Source of the DNA: Gnetum montanum
Lineage: Eukaryota; Streptophyta; Gnetopsida; Gnetales; Gnetaceae
Length of the DNA: 48,207 nucleotides
Direction of reading: 5' to 3'
Assembly (NCBI GenBank): GCA_015680685.1
Contig: MNCI01005599.1
Coordinates: 39,653 to 87,859, forward strand
The position numbers were made by a program, and so were the translations under genes. Positions 1-9,603 of this stretch are shown here, piece by piece. Under the pieces are notes generated by a model. That model saw only the letters and a list, made by a program, of their open reading frames with translations, was not told the origin of the DNA and searched no databases. How positions within the stretch are numbered: the first letter of the stretch is position 1; each line of letters opens with the position of its first letter.

Positions 1-681
1 GAGTTAACATACAACACCGACCCTAGCCTCTTCTTGTTTCTGTAACCTCCATCATGCCGATATCTCGAATCTGAATTTCTTGCTTTCCGTATATAAAATA
101 TGTCTATTACAGAAATATCCAAGAAAGCAGCAAACAAGAATAGATCAATAAAGCGGGCCTTTCTGGTGGTTACTGGTGCTTATGATCACCATTTACAAAC
201 AAGGTGCATAGGTACATCATTTTCGGGACAGCGCATGGTGGCATCATCAGATTGACCCCTGCATGCGGATCCAAGATTTAGATGGGTGGCTCCACAGGGC
301 AGAAGTCATGCTGCTTGAGTGAGTCGCGATCAGAGAAGAAGCCAATGCATCCGCCGTTGGCCGTTATGCCATATATGTGGCCCTGGATTACCAAATCACC
401 CCTACGTGTTATGCAAGTGTCTTCTGTAAATGCGTCGGTTTAACCCACCCGCTCAGTGCGCCGATGAAACTGTCTTGTTGGCGTAAATTGTTGCAGAAGG
501 ACAAGAGCGTGATTCTGGTTTCAGTCGGAAGGAAATACTAGTTTTGGTTGCGACTAGTGCTCTTCGTTTGCTTGGAGTACAACATCAATGTTTGACGTAC
601 ATGGCCACTACAACACCAAATTTATGAACAGCGGCTCTAGCGGCAGTACCTCAAAACCATACACATACCCCTTCTCTATGG
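1..681. other. Left flank, unassigned; possible short coding remnant
   Basis: No intact gene is visible. On the minus strand, about 412 down to 290, a 40-codon open stretch contains GHIYGITANGGCIGFF and ends in a stop just after VEPPI. The pattern of alternating hydrophobic residues and glycines loosely resembles an S1 RNA-binding repeat, but the segment is too short to assign. The base composition is richer in GC than the viral segment that follows, and the viral similarity begins at about 682, so this is probably the DNA into which the pararetrovirus integrated. Confidence 0.3.
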
Positions 682-761
682 ATTACGAATTAATTCTCTT
701 TGTTCTTCTAAATCTAATTCAAAGGAAGTCGAACTGGTAGTTTGTGCTGTATTGGCAAAAA

Positions 762-766
762 TAGAT
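762..766. repeat. Target-site duplication TAGAT (left)
   Basis: This matches TAGAT at 1747-1751. The same five bases occur once in the uninterrupted viral copy near 6520, which confirms the insertion point. Confidence 0.9.
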
Positions 767-1746
767 TAATGAGTGGCGAGGTACCCCTACACTCAACCAT
801 ACCAAACGAGCATAGCATGCACGATCCAGTCGAACTCCGCAGACTAAATGCCTAAACACCCCATGGAACACTTGGGGTTAATCATTCATTGTCTTCCCAG
901 ACTTACTTGTTGTTGTCACGGTGTATGGTTAAGTAAGTCTAAGGTATATGATTTTTTTGGTCTTTTATGGTTTTTCTCCTATGCTAAAGGGTGAAGGGTT
1001 GAGAAACTAACTAACTCTAACTAAGGACCAAAGTCTAAATTAACTAGCGTCAGCATCCGTTCCCACTTACCATACACACCCTGAACTCTGCAACGGTGGC
1101 TACCAAACACTAATCGTTACTGAGATCACCACACGTAACGCATGTGCTCGAAGTGGTCGTACTGAGGCACCTATCTAGCCTAAGCATGATGGGCAGCCAA
1201 TTCCTTGACTAGCCGTACACATCCGTGGATGCTCGTAATCAAGTTGTACTCATCCCGCATTCTAGGAGATAAGGGTAAGAGAATCTAATCGTGATGAGTA
1301 GCTGATTCCTTAGTTAGCCGTACACATTCGTCAATGCTCGTAACCAAGTCATACTCATGCCGCGCTAATGCATGTAATAAATGACAAGTAAGAAATAATA
1401 GATAATAAACCTATTCCATGCACTGCAAGGTTTATCCATAAAGCTCATCTTTATTTCCGTACACAACTTGCATTCAGGCACAAAGCTGCTCGAATAAAGA
1501 TCCGTTCACTTGGGGACTCCTACTGCGGGCACATGGAAAATATTCTATCTCTAAAGTGATTAAACTGCTAGAGCTTCGCTACTTCTAGCCTAGGATGAGA
1601 AATGAGGGGAGTGCTGCCTCTTATTTATAGATTTGGTGATGGACCGCGATATCATGTACGCGATATCGCATGGGACGACGCGATATCGCGACGGCCGCGA
1701 TATCGCGTGCGTGATATCGCGGTGCATGCGATATCACGTCTCATCA
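767..1746 (-). mobile_element. Solo LTR of Athila-like Ty3/Gypsy family inside the pararetrovirus
   Basis: The 980-bp unit begins TAATGAGTGG (a decayed TGATGAG terminus) and ends TCTCATCA. It is flanked by the perfect 5-bp duplication TAGAT at 762-766 and 1747-1751, and the viral coat reading resumes on each side. The reverse strand has a TATAAATA box at 1629-1622. No internal domain, primer site or polypurine tract is attached, so it is a solo LTR left by LTR-LTR recombination. Upstream of the TATA box are six GATATC palindromes at 1648-1735. Confidence 0.92.
1648..1735. repeat. Array of six GATATC palindromes in LTR U3
   Basis: GATATC occurs six times in 88 bp, mostly within the longer palindrome GCGATATCGC. 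The array lies directly upstream, in LTR orientation, of the TATA box at 1629-1622. Similar but more decayed arrays are in both LTRs of element D (31405-31480, 36130-36220). CpG-rich palindromes in an otherwise AT-rich LTR suggest a binding-site cluster or enhancer, which is inference. Confidence 0.7.
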
Positions 1747-1751
1747 TAGAT

Positions 1752-2896
1752 AAACCTTTTCCTTTTTTCTTGTATTTTTCTTTTTGTTGTTTCTTCCAAT
1801 CACATTGTAATTATTTTATTTCAAGTGGGGAAGTTGAAAAGAAAAAATGTTCAGGTGATGTGGGTAAAGGTGGAGCACTAGGTATTACGGTAGATGTTTT
1901 AGGAGACTTTGGGACCCAAACTTGTCTAATAGTTTGGACATCCTGATTTATACTACGTACTGCCATTGTCTGTGACATGGCTGCTCTATTCATTTTTTCT
2001 AATATTTCTAATTGCATTCGATTTAAATATACTACATCTCCTATAGTAGTATTCGTCCAATTTAAAAGACATACTGTATCTACTGGACAAGTTAAAGATT
2101 TTTTGACTTGTAAACGCCATATAGATTCAGATGCTTCTTCATTAGATATTTTATGTTGTAATAACTCAAACTTTTTCGGGAATTCTTCTTCTATTTTCTT
2201 TAATCGTTGTTTATATTCTTTTTCTTTTTCAGTTTCTTCTTCTTTTCTAATATTCATATGTAGATGAACATTTTTAATAAGAGCATCACATTCTGTGCAA
2301 TGATAATGACTATCAATTTGTTTTAGTACTTTATGTCTAAATGAAGGATCTCCTTGTTCTATAGTTGTAGAACAAGACATAATAAAGTTTTGATCATCAT
2401 CTTTTGGTTGTTTCAACATCAGATGTTGAAGTTGTTGTTGTAAATTCAAAAGTTGTTGTAACAGTTGTACTTCACTAGATGATGAAGAAGAAGGTTCTTT
2501 CGATGATATATCTAATGATATATTAGGTTGGGAAGGTTGGAATAATTTTTTCTTAAGTCTTCGTTTTGGATCCAAAGGATCATAAGAAAGAAATTTAGGA
2601 ACTTGAAGATTTACTTGATATTTTATTTTGAAATGCATAGGACATGCCTTCAAAAAAACATAACAGATGTCATAAGTATTTGTCAGATCAAGATATTGGG
2701 TATGGATGGGTAAATCTTCTGTGTCTATTTCAACTCCATATTCAAGGTTTGTTGTACCAACATGTGTTTTGGATTCTCCAAATGGTAAAAGGGTTTGAAT
2801 ACTTGTATTGCTAAATAACTTAAAGCACAATCTAGTACCTATTGTAGCATAAATGGATTTTTCTACCATATCGACAGGTAAATAGACTATAAGCAT
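1752..2896 (-). pseudogene. Pararetrovirus movement C-terminus plus coat-protein region, copy 1
   Basis: A 361-codon stretch (2896-1811) is open on the minus strand and continues into the viral sequence cut by the LTR. The N-terminal third matches the end of the movement protein of copy 2. It is followed by a linker rich in serine and glutamine (SSSSSSE, QLLNLQQQLQ), a CHCH-type cluster of cysteines and histidines (HYHCTECDALIKNVHLH) and a basic, glutamate/lysine-rich helical segment. These are features of caulimovirid coat proteins. Unlike copy 2 it is not stopped between the movement and coat parts. It ends where the solo LTR was inserted. Confidence 0.75.
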
Positions 2897-3385
2897 GAAA
2901 GATTTGTAAATATGTGGATCATGAAGAGATAGTGTAAAATTTGGAATTGTGACTATTAGAGCATCAGTCTATATGGTTCCTTTGGCTTGAGTTATAATGG
3001 CATCTTCAAACATCTTAAAATGTTTGTCTATGAGGGCTATCCAATAGGGTGCACTCAAAAGATAGTTAAAGTGAGGATGGATATGGATGGATAGTTCAAC
3101 CAGATGGATATAATTATACCCTTGTTTGATCCAATCAGCAGTTTTGATAGGCGAAAAGAAAGTTAAAGCGATGGGTCTTAACCTTGATCCAGCAATTTCA
3201 AGATCACATTCAGACATATACATTTCTTTAAAGGATTCTAGAAATGTAAGACTTGATTTATCATAGATTTTTGTTCAACACGGAACAGGTAAAGGGATAG
3301 TACCATTCGTTGTGTTACAGAATTTAGAAATTCTACGAAAGTAATTGGAACTTGAAATACATGCAGTGTTGTTGGAATTGGCCAT
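2897..3385 (-). pseudogene. Pararetrovirus movement-protein N-terminal part, copy 1
   Basis: The reading frame can be followed from an ATG at 3385 in the same frame as the 2896-1811 stretch. An in-frame TGA at 3277-3275 and a TAG near 2968 interrupt it. The TGA is also present in copy 2 (4991-4993), so translation of the movement protein may really begin at the later ATG (minus 3223), the first 36 codons being an upstream ORF. The segment contains MYMSECDLEIAGSRLRPI and HIHPHFNY, which copy 2 also has. Function is inferred from position: caulimovirid 30K-type movement proteins lie at the start of the genome, ahead of the coat region. Confidence 0.65.
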
Positions 3386-3574
3386 GATGTTATTCGAAGA
3401 AGATGTTGATGTTGCCTCAGTTGCACGAATTACAACGCCTCTCCTTCGGCTTCCTCTACGCGACTTACGTTGGTCAGCGATCTACACGAACTCTTCTTGA
3501 ACCAAAAAAGACCACAATAGTGTAATAATAGATTCAATACCCTCAAGAACTCACTAAACTCATAACAGAACTTA

Positions 3575-3586
3575 GCTCCGATACCA
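3575..3586 (-). promoter_or_regulatory. tRNA-Met primer-binding site, copy 1
   Basis: The minus strand reads TGGTATCGGAGC. Caulimoviridae start minus-strand DNA synthesis from initiator tRNA-Met at a TGGTATCAGAGC-type site, so this matches 11 of 12 positions. It lies about 190 bases upstream of the first viral ATG, as expected for the leader. Confidence 0.85.
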
Positions 3587-3889
3587 ATTTCTGAGTGCCA
3601 CAGCAAATTGACAGCACAATACTCTCTTTATTGCACACTGAGCAACTTACAAAGCATAAGGGATGCTTAGGAAGGAATGCGTTCAAGCAAGCTCTGCGCT
3701 ACAACTAAGATCTCTCTACCTTATACCTCTTATGTGGGTTTACACACACCTATTTATAGGTGAAGAGGAGATCATCTCGACTCTTTGACTTAGTGCTGGA
3801 TGACTCATCCAACATCATTACAATATATGATTCGATATGAATCTTACACACTTTAATAATTACATCGATAATGGGACACTTGTCTTCTT

Positions 3890-4593
3890 TGCCTCCATTA
3901 CTTTTAGTCAGAGTTATCACCAAGGGAATCTGACTCATCTTCCACTTCACTTGGAATATACGCCGGTTCAGCAAGATATTGGACATAATAATATCCTCCA
4001 CTTTGTTGATATTGATGGAACAGAGGATTGTGGGTCCAAAGTTCTAAGGATGATGGATTTTGACGTGTCCTCTCACAATGCTAATGTATATCTTCAATTG
4101 TGGCAGTGAAGACATCTTGATACCAGGCAAAGGACCAAGGATTTTCATAATCTAACCTTTTACTTAAACTTGTGGTTAGATAGTAACTTGATTGTACATC
4201 ATGGTGAAAAGCAAACCAGGCAGTTGTTTGGAGACTATTAAAATATAGAAAGTCACCATGTTCCATTGTTCTTGTCCTTCTTTGTAACCAAGATGGAAAA
4301 CCTGCATCAAAATGATTAGGCATACAACCAAATTTATTCCACCAAGTCCAAAAGTTATCTCAATTGGAGAGATTATGGTAAGGAAAATCAAATTGGATTT
4401 GGTAAACATGGCAATCCTATGATTGAAAATAGGCCCAGTTGGAAATCATGACATCCAAGTTAGTTTCACTAAGATGTAAACATGTTTTTAAGGATAATTG
4501 GGCTAGTATTTAAGAAGTGGTTTTAAAATAGGAATGGGTGATATTTGTCTAAAAATGCATTTGACAAAAATTTTGCACTAGTTGATCCCATTC
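3890..4593 (-). pseudogene. Unrecognised pararetroviral ORF downstream of RNase H, copy 1 (3' portion)
   Basis: The minus strand is largely open with a few stops, and aligns with the end of copy 2 at about 10310-10642. It then continues past the point where copy 2 is lost, through an aromatic-rich segment (GDFLYFNSLQTTAWFAF, then WSFAWYQDVF) to an acidic tail (SEVEDESDSLGD). Together the two copies imply a protein of about 230 or more residues. I do not recognise a family. Position downstream of the polymerase recalls the extra 3' ORFs of some Caulimoviridae (the translation transactivator of Caulimovirus, ORF4 of Tungrovirus), but no motif supports either. Confidence 0.55.
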
Positions 4594-4681
4594 CTTCCGA
4601 AGCATCCCTTATGCTTTGTAAGTTGTTTAGTGTGCAATAAAGAGAGTATTGTGCTGTCAATCCATTGTGGTGCTCAGAGAT

Positions 4682-4694
4682 TGGTATCGGAGCC
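4682..4694 (+). promoter_or_regulatory. tRNA-Met primer-binding site, copy 2
   Basis: TGGTATCGGAGCC differs from the usual Caulimoviridae site TGGTATCAGAGCC at one position. Copy 1 shares the same G, so the change predates the divergence of the two copies. It marks nucleotide 1 of the viral genome by convention. Confidence 0.87.
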
Positions 4695-4882
4695 GAGTTT
4701 TGTTCTGAGTTTAGTGAGTTCTTAAGGGTAGTGAATCTATTATTACTCTATTGTGGTCTTTTCTGGTTCGAAAAGAGTTCGTGTAGATCATCAACCAACG
4801 TAAGTTATGCAGAGGAAGCTGAAGGAGAGCCGCTGTAAGTCGTGCAACCGAGGCAACATCAACATCTTCTTCGAACAACATC

Positions 4883-4993
4883 ATGGCCAATTCCAACAAC
4901 ACTACATGTATTTCAAGTTCCAATTAATTTCATAGAATTTCTAAATTCTGTAACATAACAAATGGTACTATCCCTTTACCTATTCTGTGTTGA
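4883..4993 (+). other. Short leader ORF or first codons of the movement ORF
   Basis: An ATG at 4883 opens a 36-codon frame that ends at TGA 4991-4993, with one extra in-frame TAA near 4925 in this copy. Copy 1 has the same start and the same TGA but not the TAA. It is in frame with the movement protein that follows. Leader ORFs are common in Caulimoviridae; alternatively the shared TGA is an old lesion. Confidence 0.4.
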
Positions 4994-5044
4994 ACGGAAA
5001 TCTATGATAAATCAAGTCTTACATTTCTAGAATCCTTTAAGGAA

Positions 5045-5653
5045 ATGTATATGTCTGAATGTGATCTTGAAATCGCTGGATCAAGGTTAAGACCCATCGC
5101 TTTAACTTTCTTTTCGCCTATCAAAACTGCTGATTGGATTAAATGAGGGTACAATTATATCCATGTGGCTGAACTATCCATCCATATCCATCCTTATTTT
5201 AACTATCGTTTGAGGTCACCCTATTGGATAGCCCTCATAGACAAACATTTTAAGGCGTTTGAAGATGTCATTATAACTCAAGCCAAAGGAACCCTAGAGA
5301 CTAATGCTCTAATAGTCATAATTCCAAATTTTACACTGTCTCTTCATGATCCACATATTTACAAATATTTCATGCTTATAGTCTATTTACCTGTCGATAT
5401 GGTAGAAAAATCCATTTATGCTACAATAGGTACTAGATTTTGCTTTAAGTTATTTAGCAATACAAGTATTCAAACCCTTTTATTATTTGGAGAATCCAAA
5501 ACACAGGTTGGTACGACAAACCTTGAATATGGAGTTGAAATAGACACAAAAGATTTACCCATCCATATCCAATATCCTGATCTAACAAATACTTATGACA
5601 TCTATTATGCTTTTCTAAAGCCATGTCCTACGCATTTCAAAAGAAAATATTAA
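5045..5653 (+). pseudogene. Pararetrovirus movement protein, copy 2
   Basis: From the ATG at 5045 the frame encodes a hydrophobic, beta-rich protein with a TGA near 5144 and a stop at 5651-5653. In copy 1 the corresponding place after the second stop reads through into the coat region. The content (GSRLRPIALTFFSPIKTADW, then PYWIALIDKHFKAFEDVI, then VYLPVDMVEKSIYATIGTRF) and the first position in the genome fit the 30K-superfamily movement protein of Caulimoviridae, which modifies plasmodesmata for cell-to-cell spread. Assignment rests on order and general character, not on a decisive motif. Confidence 0.65.
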
Positions 5654-7150
5654 GTAACTCTTCAAGTTCCTAAATTTCTTTCTTATGATCCTCTGGATCC
5701 AGAAAGAAGACTCAAGAAAAAATTATTCCAACCTTCCCAACCTAATATATCATTAAATATATCATCAAAAGAACCTTCTTCTTCATCATCTAGTAAAGTA
5801 CAGCTGTTACAACAACAACTTTTGAATTTACAACAACAACTTCAACATCTGATGTTGAAACAACCAAAAGTTGATGATCAAAACTCTATTGCATCTTCTT
5901 CTACAAATATAGAACAAGGAGATCCTTCGTGTAGACATAAAGTACTAAAACAAATTGATAGTCATTATCACTGCATGGAATGTGATGCTCTTATCAAAAA
6001 TGTTCATCTACATATGAATATTAAAAAAGAAGAAGAAACTGAAAAAGAAAAAGAATATAAACAACGATTAAAAAAAATAGAAGAAGAACACCTGAAAAAT
6101 TTTGCGTTATTACAACATAAAATATCTAATGAAGAAGCATCTGAATCTGTATGGCATTTACAAGTCAAAAAATCTTTAACTTGTCCAGGAGATACAGTAT
6201 GTCTTTTAAATTGGATGAATACTACTATAGGAGATGTAGTATATTTAAATCGAATGCAATTAGAAATATTAGAAGAAATGAATCGAGCAGCCATGTCACA
6301 AATAATGGCAGTACGTAGTATAAATCAAGATGTCCAAACTATTAGACAAGTTTGCGTCCCAAAGTCTCCTAAAACATCTACCGTAATACCTAGTGCTCCA
6401 CCTTTACCCACATCACCTGAACATGTTTTCTTTCCAACTTCACCACCTAAAATAAAAAAATTACAACATGATTGGAAGAAACAACAAAAAGAAAAATACA
6501 AGAAAAAAGGAAAAGGTTTATCTATTTCTGCCAATACAACAGAAACTGCAAGTTCTACTTCCTCTGAATTAGATTTAGAATAAGAAAGGAAATTAATTCG
6601 TAATACTACTGGTGAAACAGTACAACAAGGAGAAACTGCTACATTAATGCAAGTAAGAAGAGTAGGAGATAAGCAACCAACTTTTACAATGGATAATAAA
6701 ACCTTGAAAGAACGACAAGACACTATAGATGCCATACAATCGTATTTGGATGTCCAAATACAATTAGAACAAAAATCTATGGCAAGAGCTATCTTAAATG
6801 CATCTTATAATTTTCAAGGTATTATGAGAAAATGATGGAACCATATTCCAACACATGTAAAATAAAGGATAGTAAGGCAACCAACAGCTATATTTTTAGG
6901 AGCAATATTAAAAGAATTTATTGGACAAAAAGGAAATGTTGAAGAAGTTTATTGTGATAGTTATTTCCAAGCTCGTCTTACAAAAATACAAGACTTACCT
7001 GTCTTTTTAGATAAAATGGAACATTGGTATTATTATGGTAAACTGACCCATGAAGTAGCTGCTAAGGGACATTTGTTATGATGTCTTCATCAACCATATG
7101 GCAAAAAATATACACAAGAGTTGAAAAAACAAGGATTAGTATTAGCATAA
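5654..7150 (+). pseudogene. Pararetrovirus coat-protein region, N-terminal and core part
   Basis: This continues in the frame of the movement protein. An intact 253-codon stretch (5822-6583) carries glutamine-rich helical sequence, a Cys/His cluster (HYHCMECDALIKNVHLH) and a lysine/glutamate-rich coiled coil. A stop at 6581-6583 is absent from copy 1, where the codon is GAA. The frame then runs through 6647-6835 and about 6887-7078 (KEFIGQKGNVEEVYCDSYFQ, KMEHWYYYGKLTHEVAAKGH), interrupted by three more stops. A frame change near 7150 leads into the zinc-knuckle segment. Caulimovirid coat proteins package the genome; the core here is identified by order and by the downstream knuckle. Confidence 0.7.
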
Positions 7151-7890
7151 ATGAGTTTCTAACAAATCTGACAGTAATAGCAAAAAATCGAGAGTTGTGT
7201 TATACACAACAGGCTCAACATCTTGTCCAAGATCTAAGTCGTAAATTAGGTAAAAATTTATGTTTAAAATTATGTCCTAAAGAAAAATATAGTAAAAAAT
7301 CCAACCAAAAAAATCTGTGTACAAAATGTAATACTTCAACAAATTGTTCTCATGCGTATCAACCCCGCAACTATAAATCTTGACCACAACAACAATGGAG
7401 ACGTAAATTTCCTAGAAAGATTAAACGCTTTCCTGGTTATTTCCATCATCAAACTACCAAAATCCCTAAAAAGGATATTAAATGTTTTATTTGTAATGGC
7501 TCGCATTTTGCCAATGCCTGTCCACAAAAAGGGAAAGATCAACATAACATCCATTTTATTCAAAAACGTAATATTAGTGAACAACATTACGAATTCCTTG
7601 TTCAATCTGATCACGAATCTACTTTTGATCCTTCCAAGGACATTTATTATGAATCCTTTGACCATTATGATATCAATGATCAATCCCCTTTTTCTAATGA
7701 GGGGGAATCCGACTATGTCAATGATCATGTTACTTCAGATGACTTGCATCCTAGCGATGATGACACTGATGTCATTTATTATTGCAACATGAACCGGTTC
7801 AAAGCTTCATCATCTAGAACATCGAGGACTAGAACACCAACAGAATCATCATTGCAAGAAGATAAATACATGTTAGAACAACTAAAGTAG
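7151..7890 (+). pseudogene. Coat-protein C-terminus with zinc knuckle
   Basis: In the new frame a lysine- and cysteine-rich stretch (LGKNLCLKLCPKEKYSKK) leads to the basic segment RRKFPRKIKRFPGYFHH and a zinc-knuckle-like motif CFICNGSHFANAC at about 7478-7516, followed by an acidic tail. Spacing is C-x2-C-x3-H-x4-C, one residue less than the usual C-x2-C-x4-H-x4-C of Caulimoviridae and retroviral nucleocapsids. In this family the motif binds genomic RNA. One stop (after NYKS, 7381) breaks the frame. Confidence 0.8.
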
Positions 7891-8349
7891 GATGTTAAAA
7901 TTTTAAAACGAAAATTAGCAAATGTCCCATTAGAAAATATAGACAAATATTTATTAGTAGAAAATCAAATAAGTAAAAAGAAAGAAGAGATTAGACGATA
8001 TGAGGATTATCTGAAAAATAAAGATGTCTCTTTAGACTCACAACCAAAACCATCAAAATCAGGAGCATTGGAAGATCTAGAACATATTCTAGAAGAACAA
8101 ACCCAACAATCACAAATATCTAAACACTCTGAGTGAGACAAAGAAAGTATCACACATACTATCAATAGATCAATTTGGCGAATTAGAAGAATAGACCAAT
8201 TACAACAATACATCCAATGGGCTAGTCAAGAAATTGAAAAGTTATAATTAGAAGAACAAAGTGATCAATGGCAAGGTTATGAAGCTGAAACAAGACAGAT
8301 AAAACCCATAAGGATAAATGCAAATTGAACATCTATTCTCCAGGTTCCA
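7891..8349 (+). pseudogene. Linker between coat and protease, coiled-coil rich
   Basis: This is the same frame as the zinc knuckle, with four or five stops. It encodes a lysine/glutamate-rich helix (KKKEEIRRYEDYLKNKD) and a glutamine-rich stretch with heptad character. No known domain is recognised. In Caulimoviridae such linkers separate structural from enzymatic parts of the polyprotein. Confidence 0.5.
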
Positions 8350-8757
8350 ATGTGTACCTTTTGGATTAAATTACCAACATTTAAACCATATCCTATTGAT
8401 GTTTTGATTGACACAGGTGCAAAAGCAACCTTAGCACGTCAAGGAATCATTCCTCATTTTCTTTGGAAACCAAGAGCCAAATTAATTATAACATTTGACA
8501 AAGTAGATAAACATGTCACTGAAGAAGCTCAAATCCCAATACAAATGCCTTATGGTGAGTTATTCTATTTACCAGTTTATTGTATTGATTGGTTAACTTA
8601 TGATATGGTAGTAGGGGTAGATAATTTAAATCAGTTTAGTCAAATTAGTATTACGCATAAATTTGTTATTTTAGATAATCATAGATATCAGAAGTTACAA
8701 CACCCAAAAACTAGGTTTGATTATAAGATCCCTAAACTAGAAAACACGAAGTGGTAG
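8350..8757 (+). pseudogene. Pararetrovirus aspartic protease
   Basis: The 135-codon open stretch contains the retropepsin active-site motif VLIDTGAKATLA at about residues 18-29 and the later hydrophobic segment VYCIDWLTYDMVVGVDNL, which ends the fold in this family. The domain would cleave the polyprotein as a dimer. It is in frame with the coat C-terminus before it and the RT after it; a TAG at 8755 separates it from RT. The active-site triad is intact, but surrounding stops would prevent normal expression. Confidence 0.85.
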
Positions 8758-8811
8758 ATCCATCAAATTCAAGCCAAACATGATGACCAAGGTGAAATAA
8801 AGAAAAAACTT

Positions 8812-9603
8812 TTGACTTTAGCCTCTGATGACCCTACCATATTCTGTCATAAGAAAACTCATTGGTGTCATACTACATTATTAGACAAAATAAAATTAAA
8901 CGCAAAAGCACACCACATTGGTATGTCCCCAAAGTTAAGACAAGAATGTGAACAAGAGATAACGCAATTATTGGAAGAGAAATTAATCCAACCCAGTGTC
9001 AGTATGTTCAACTACTCTACTTTTTACGTCAATAAATGTGCAGAATTAACAAGAGGAAAAAAATGTTTAGTCATCAATTATAAACCATTAAATGAGATAA
9101 TTAAACCCATACAACATCCAATCATTGGAAAGGATGATTTATTTCAACACTTACAGAATACCCATATTTATTCCAAATTTGATTTAAAATTAAGATTCTG
9201 GCAAATTCAAATATATCCAGAAGACAGATAGTTAACCACTTTCACAGTACCAGGAGGATTATATGAATGGACAGTGCTTCCTTTTGGTATCAAAATAGAT
9301 CCTTCCATCTTTCAAATGAATATGGATAAAATTTTCCATAATTATCCTTTCATTATGGTTTATATCGATGATATTTTAGTTATGTCAAAAAATATAGAAC
9401 AACATCTACAACATTTAAAACAATTTTACCAATTGGTAGATGTTAATGGCTTAGTCTTATTGCCATCCGAAAAGAAAATGTTTATTGGGGTAACTAGTGT
9501 AAATTTTTTAGGATTTCAAATACAAAATGGCCGTATAACACTCCAAGATCATATCTTGGTTGAAATTCAAAAATTCCCAAACCAGTTGACAAAAAAAGTC
9601 TAG
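8812..9603 (+). pseudogene. Pararetrovirus reverse transcriptase
   Basis: Two open stretches in one frame (8812-9231, 9274-9603) are separated by a TAG at 9229. Motifs in order: KKCLVINYKPLNEII (motif A region), FDLKLRFWQIQI (the usual FDLKSGFWQI with changes), LPFGIKIDPSIFQ (where PFGLKNAPAIFQ is typical) and the catalytic YIDDILVMS at about 9361-9387, then FLGFQI. The enzyme copies pregenomic RNA into DNA. The YIDD catalytic box survives, while nearby conserved residues are altered, which points to neutral decay. Confidence 0.92.

Larger units (their letters stand above)
682..4593 (-). mobile_element. Endogenous pararetrovirus, copy 1 (minus strand, partial, interrupted by a solo LTR)
   Basis: Read on the minus strand, this segment begins inside an ORF that lies downstream of RNase H (4593 to about 3890). 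It then crosses an intergenic leader with a tRNA-Met primer site (3586-3575), enters the movement-protein ORF and runs into the coat-protein region, where similarity stops at about 682. It is nearly colinear with the plus-strand copy at 4589-6604 over movement and coat, with scattered substitutions. The order post-RNase-H ORF, leader, movement shows that a circular genome was linearised elsewhere than at the primer site. Protease, RT and RNase H are absent. The piece is split by the LTR at 767-1746. Integration is typical of Caulimoviridae remnants in plant genomes; no infectious unit is present. Confidence 0.88.

Noticed and set aside
1602-1946. Plus-strand ORF across the LTR end
   Set aside because: It crosses the junction between a minus-strand LTR and a minus-strand viral segment and arises from palindromic GATATC sequence.
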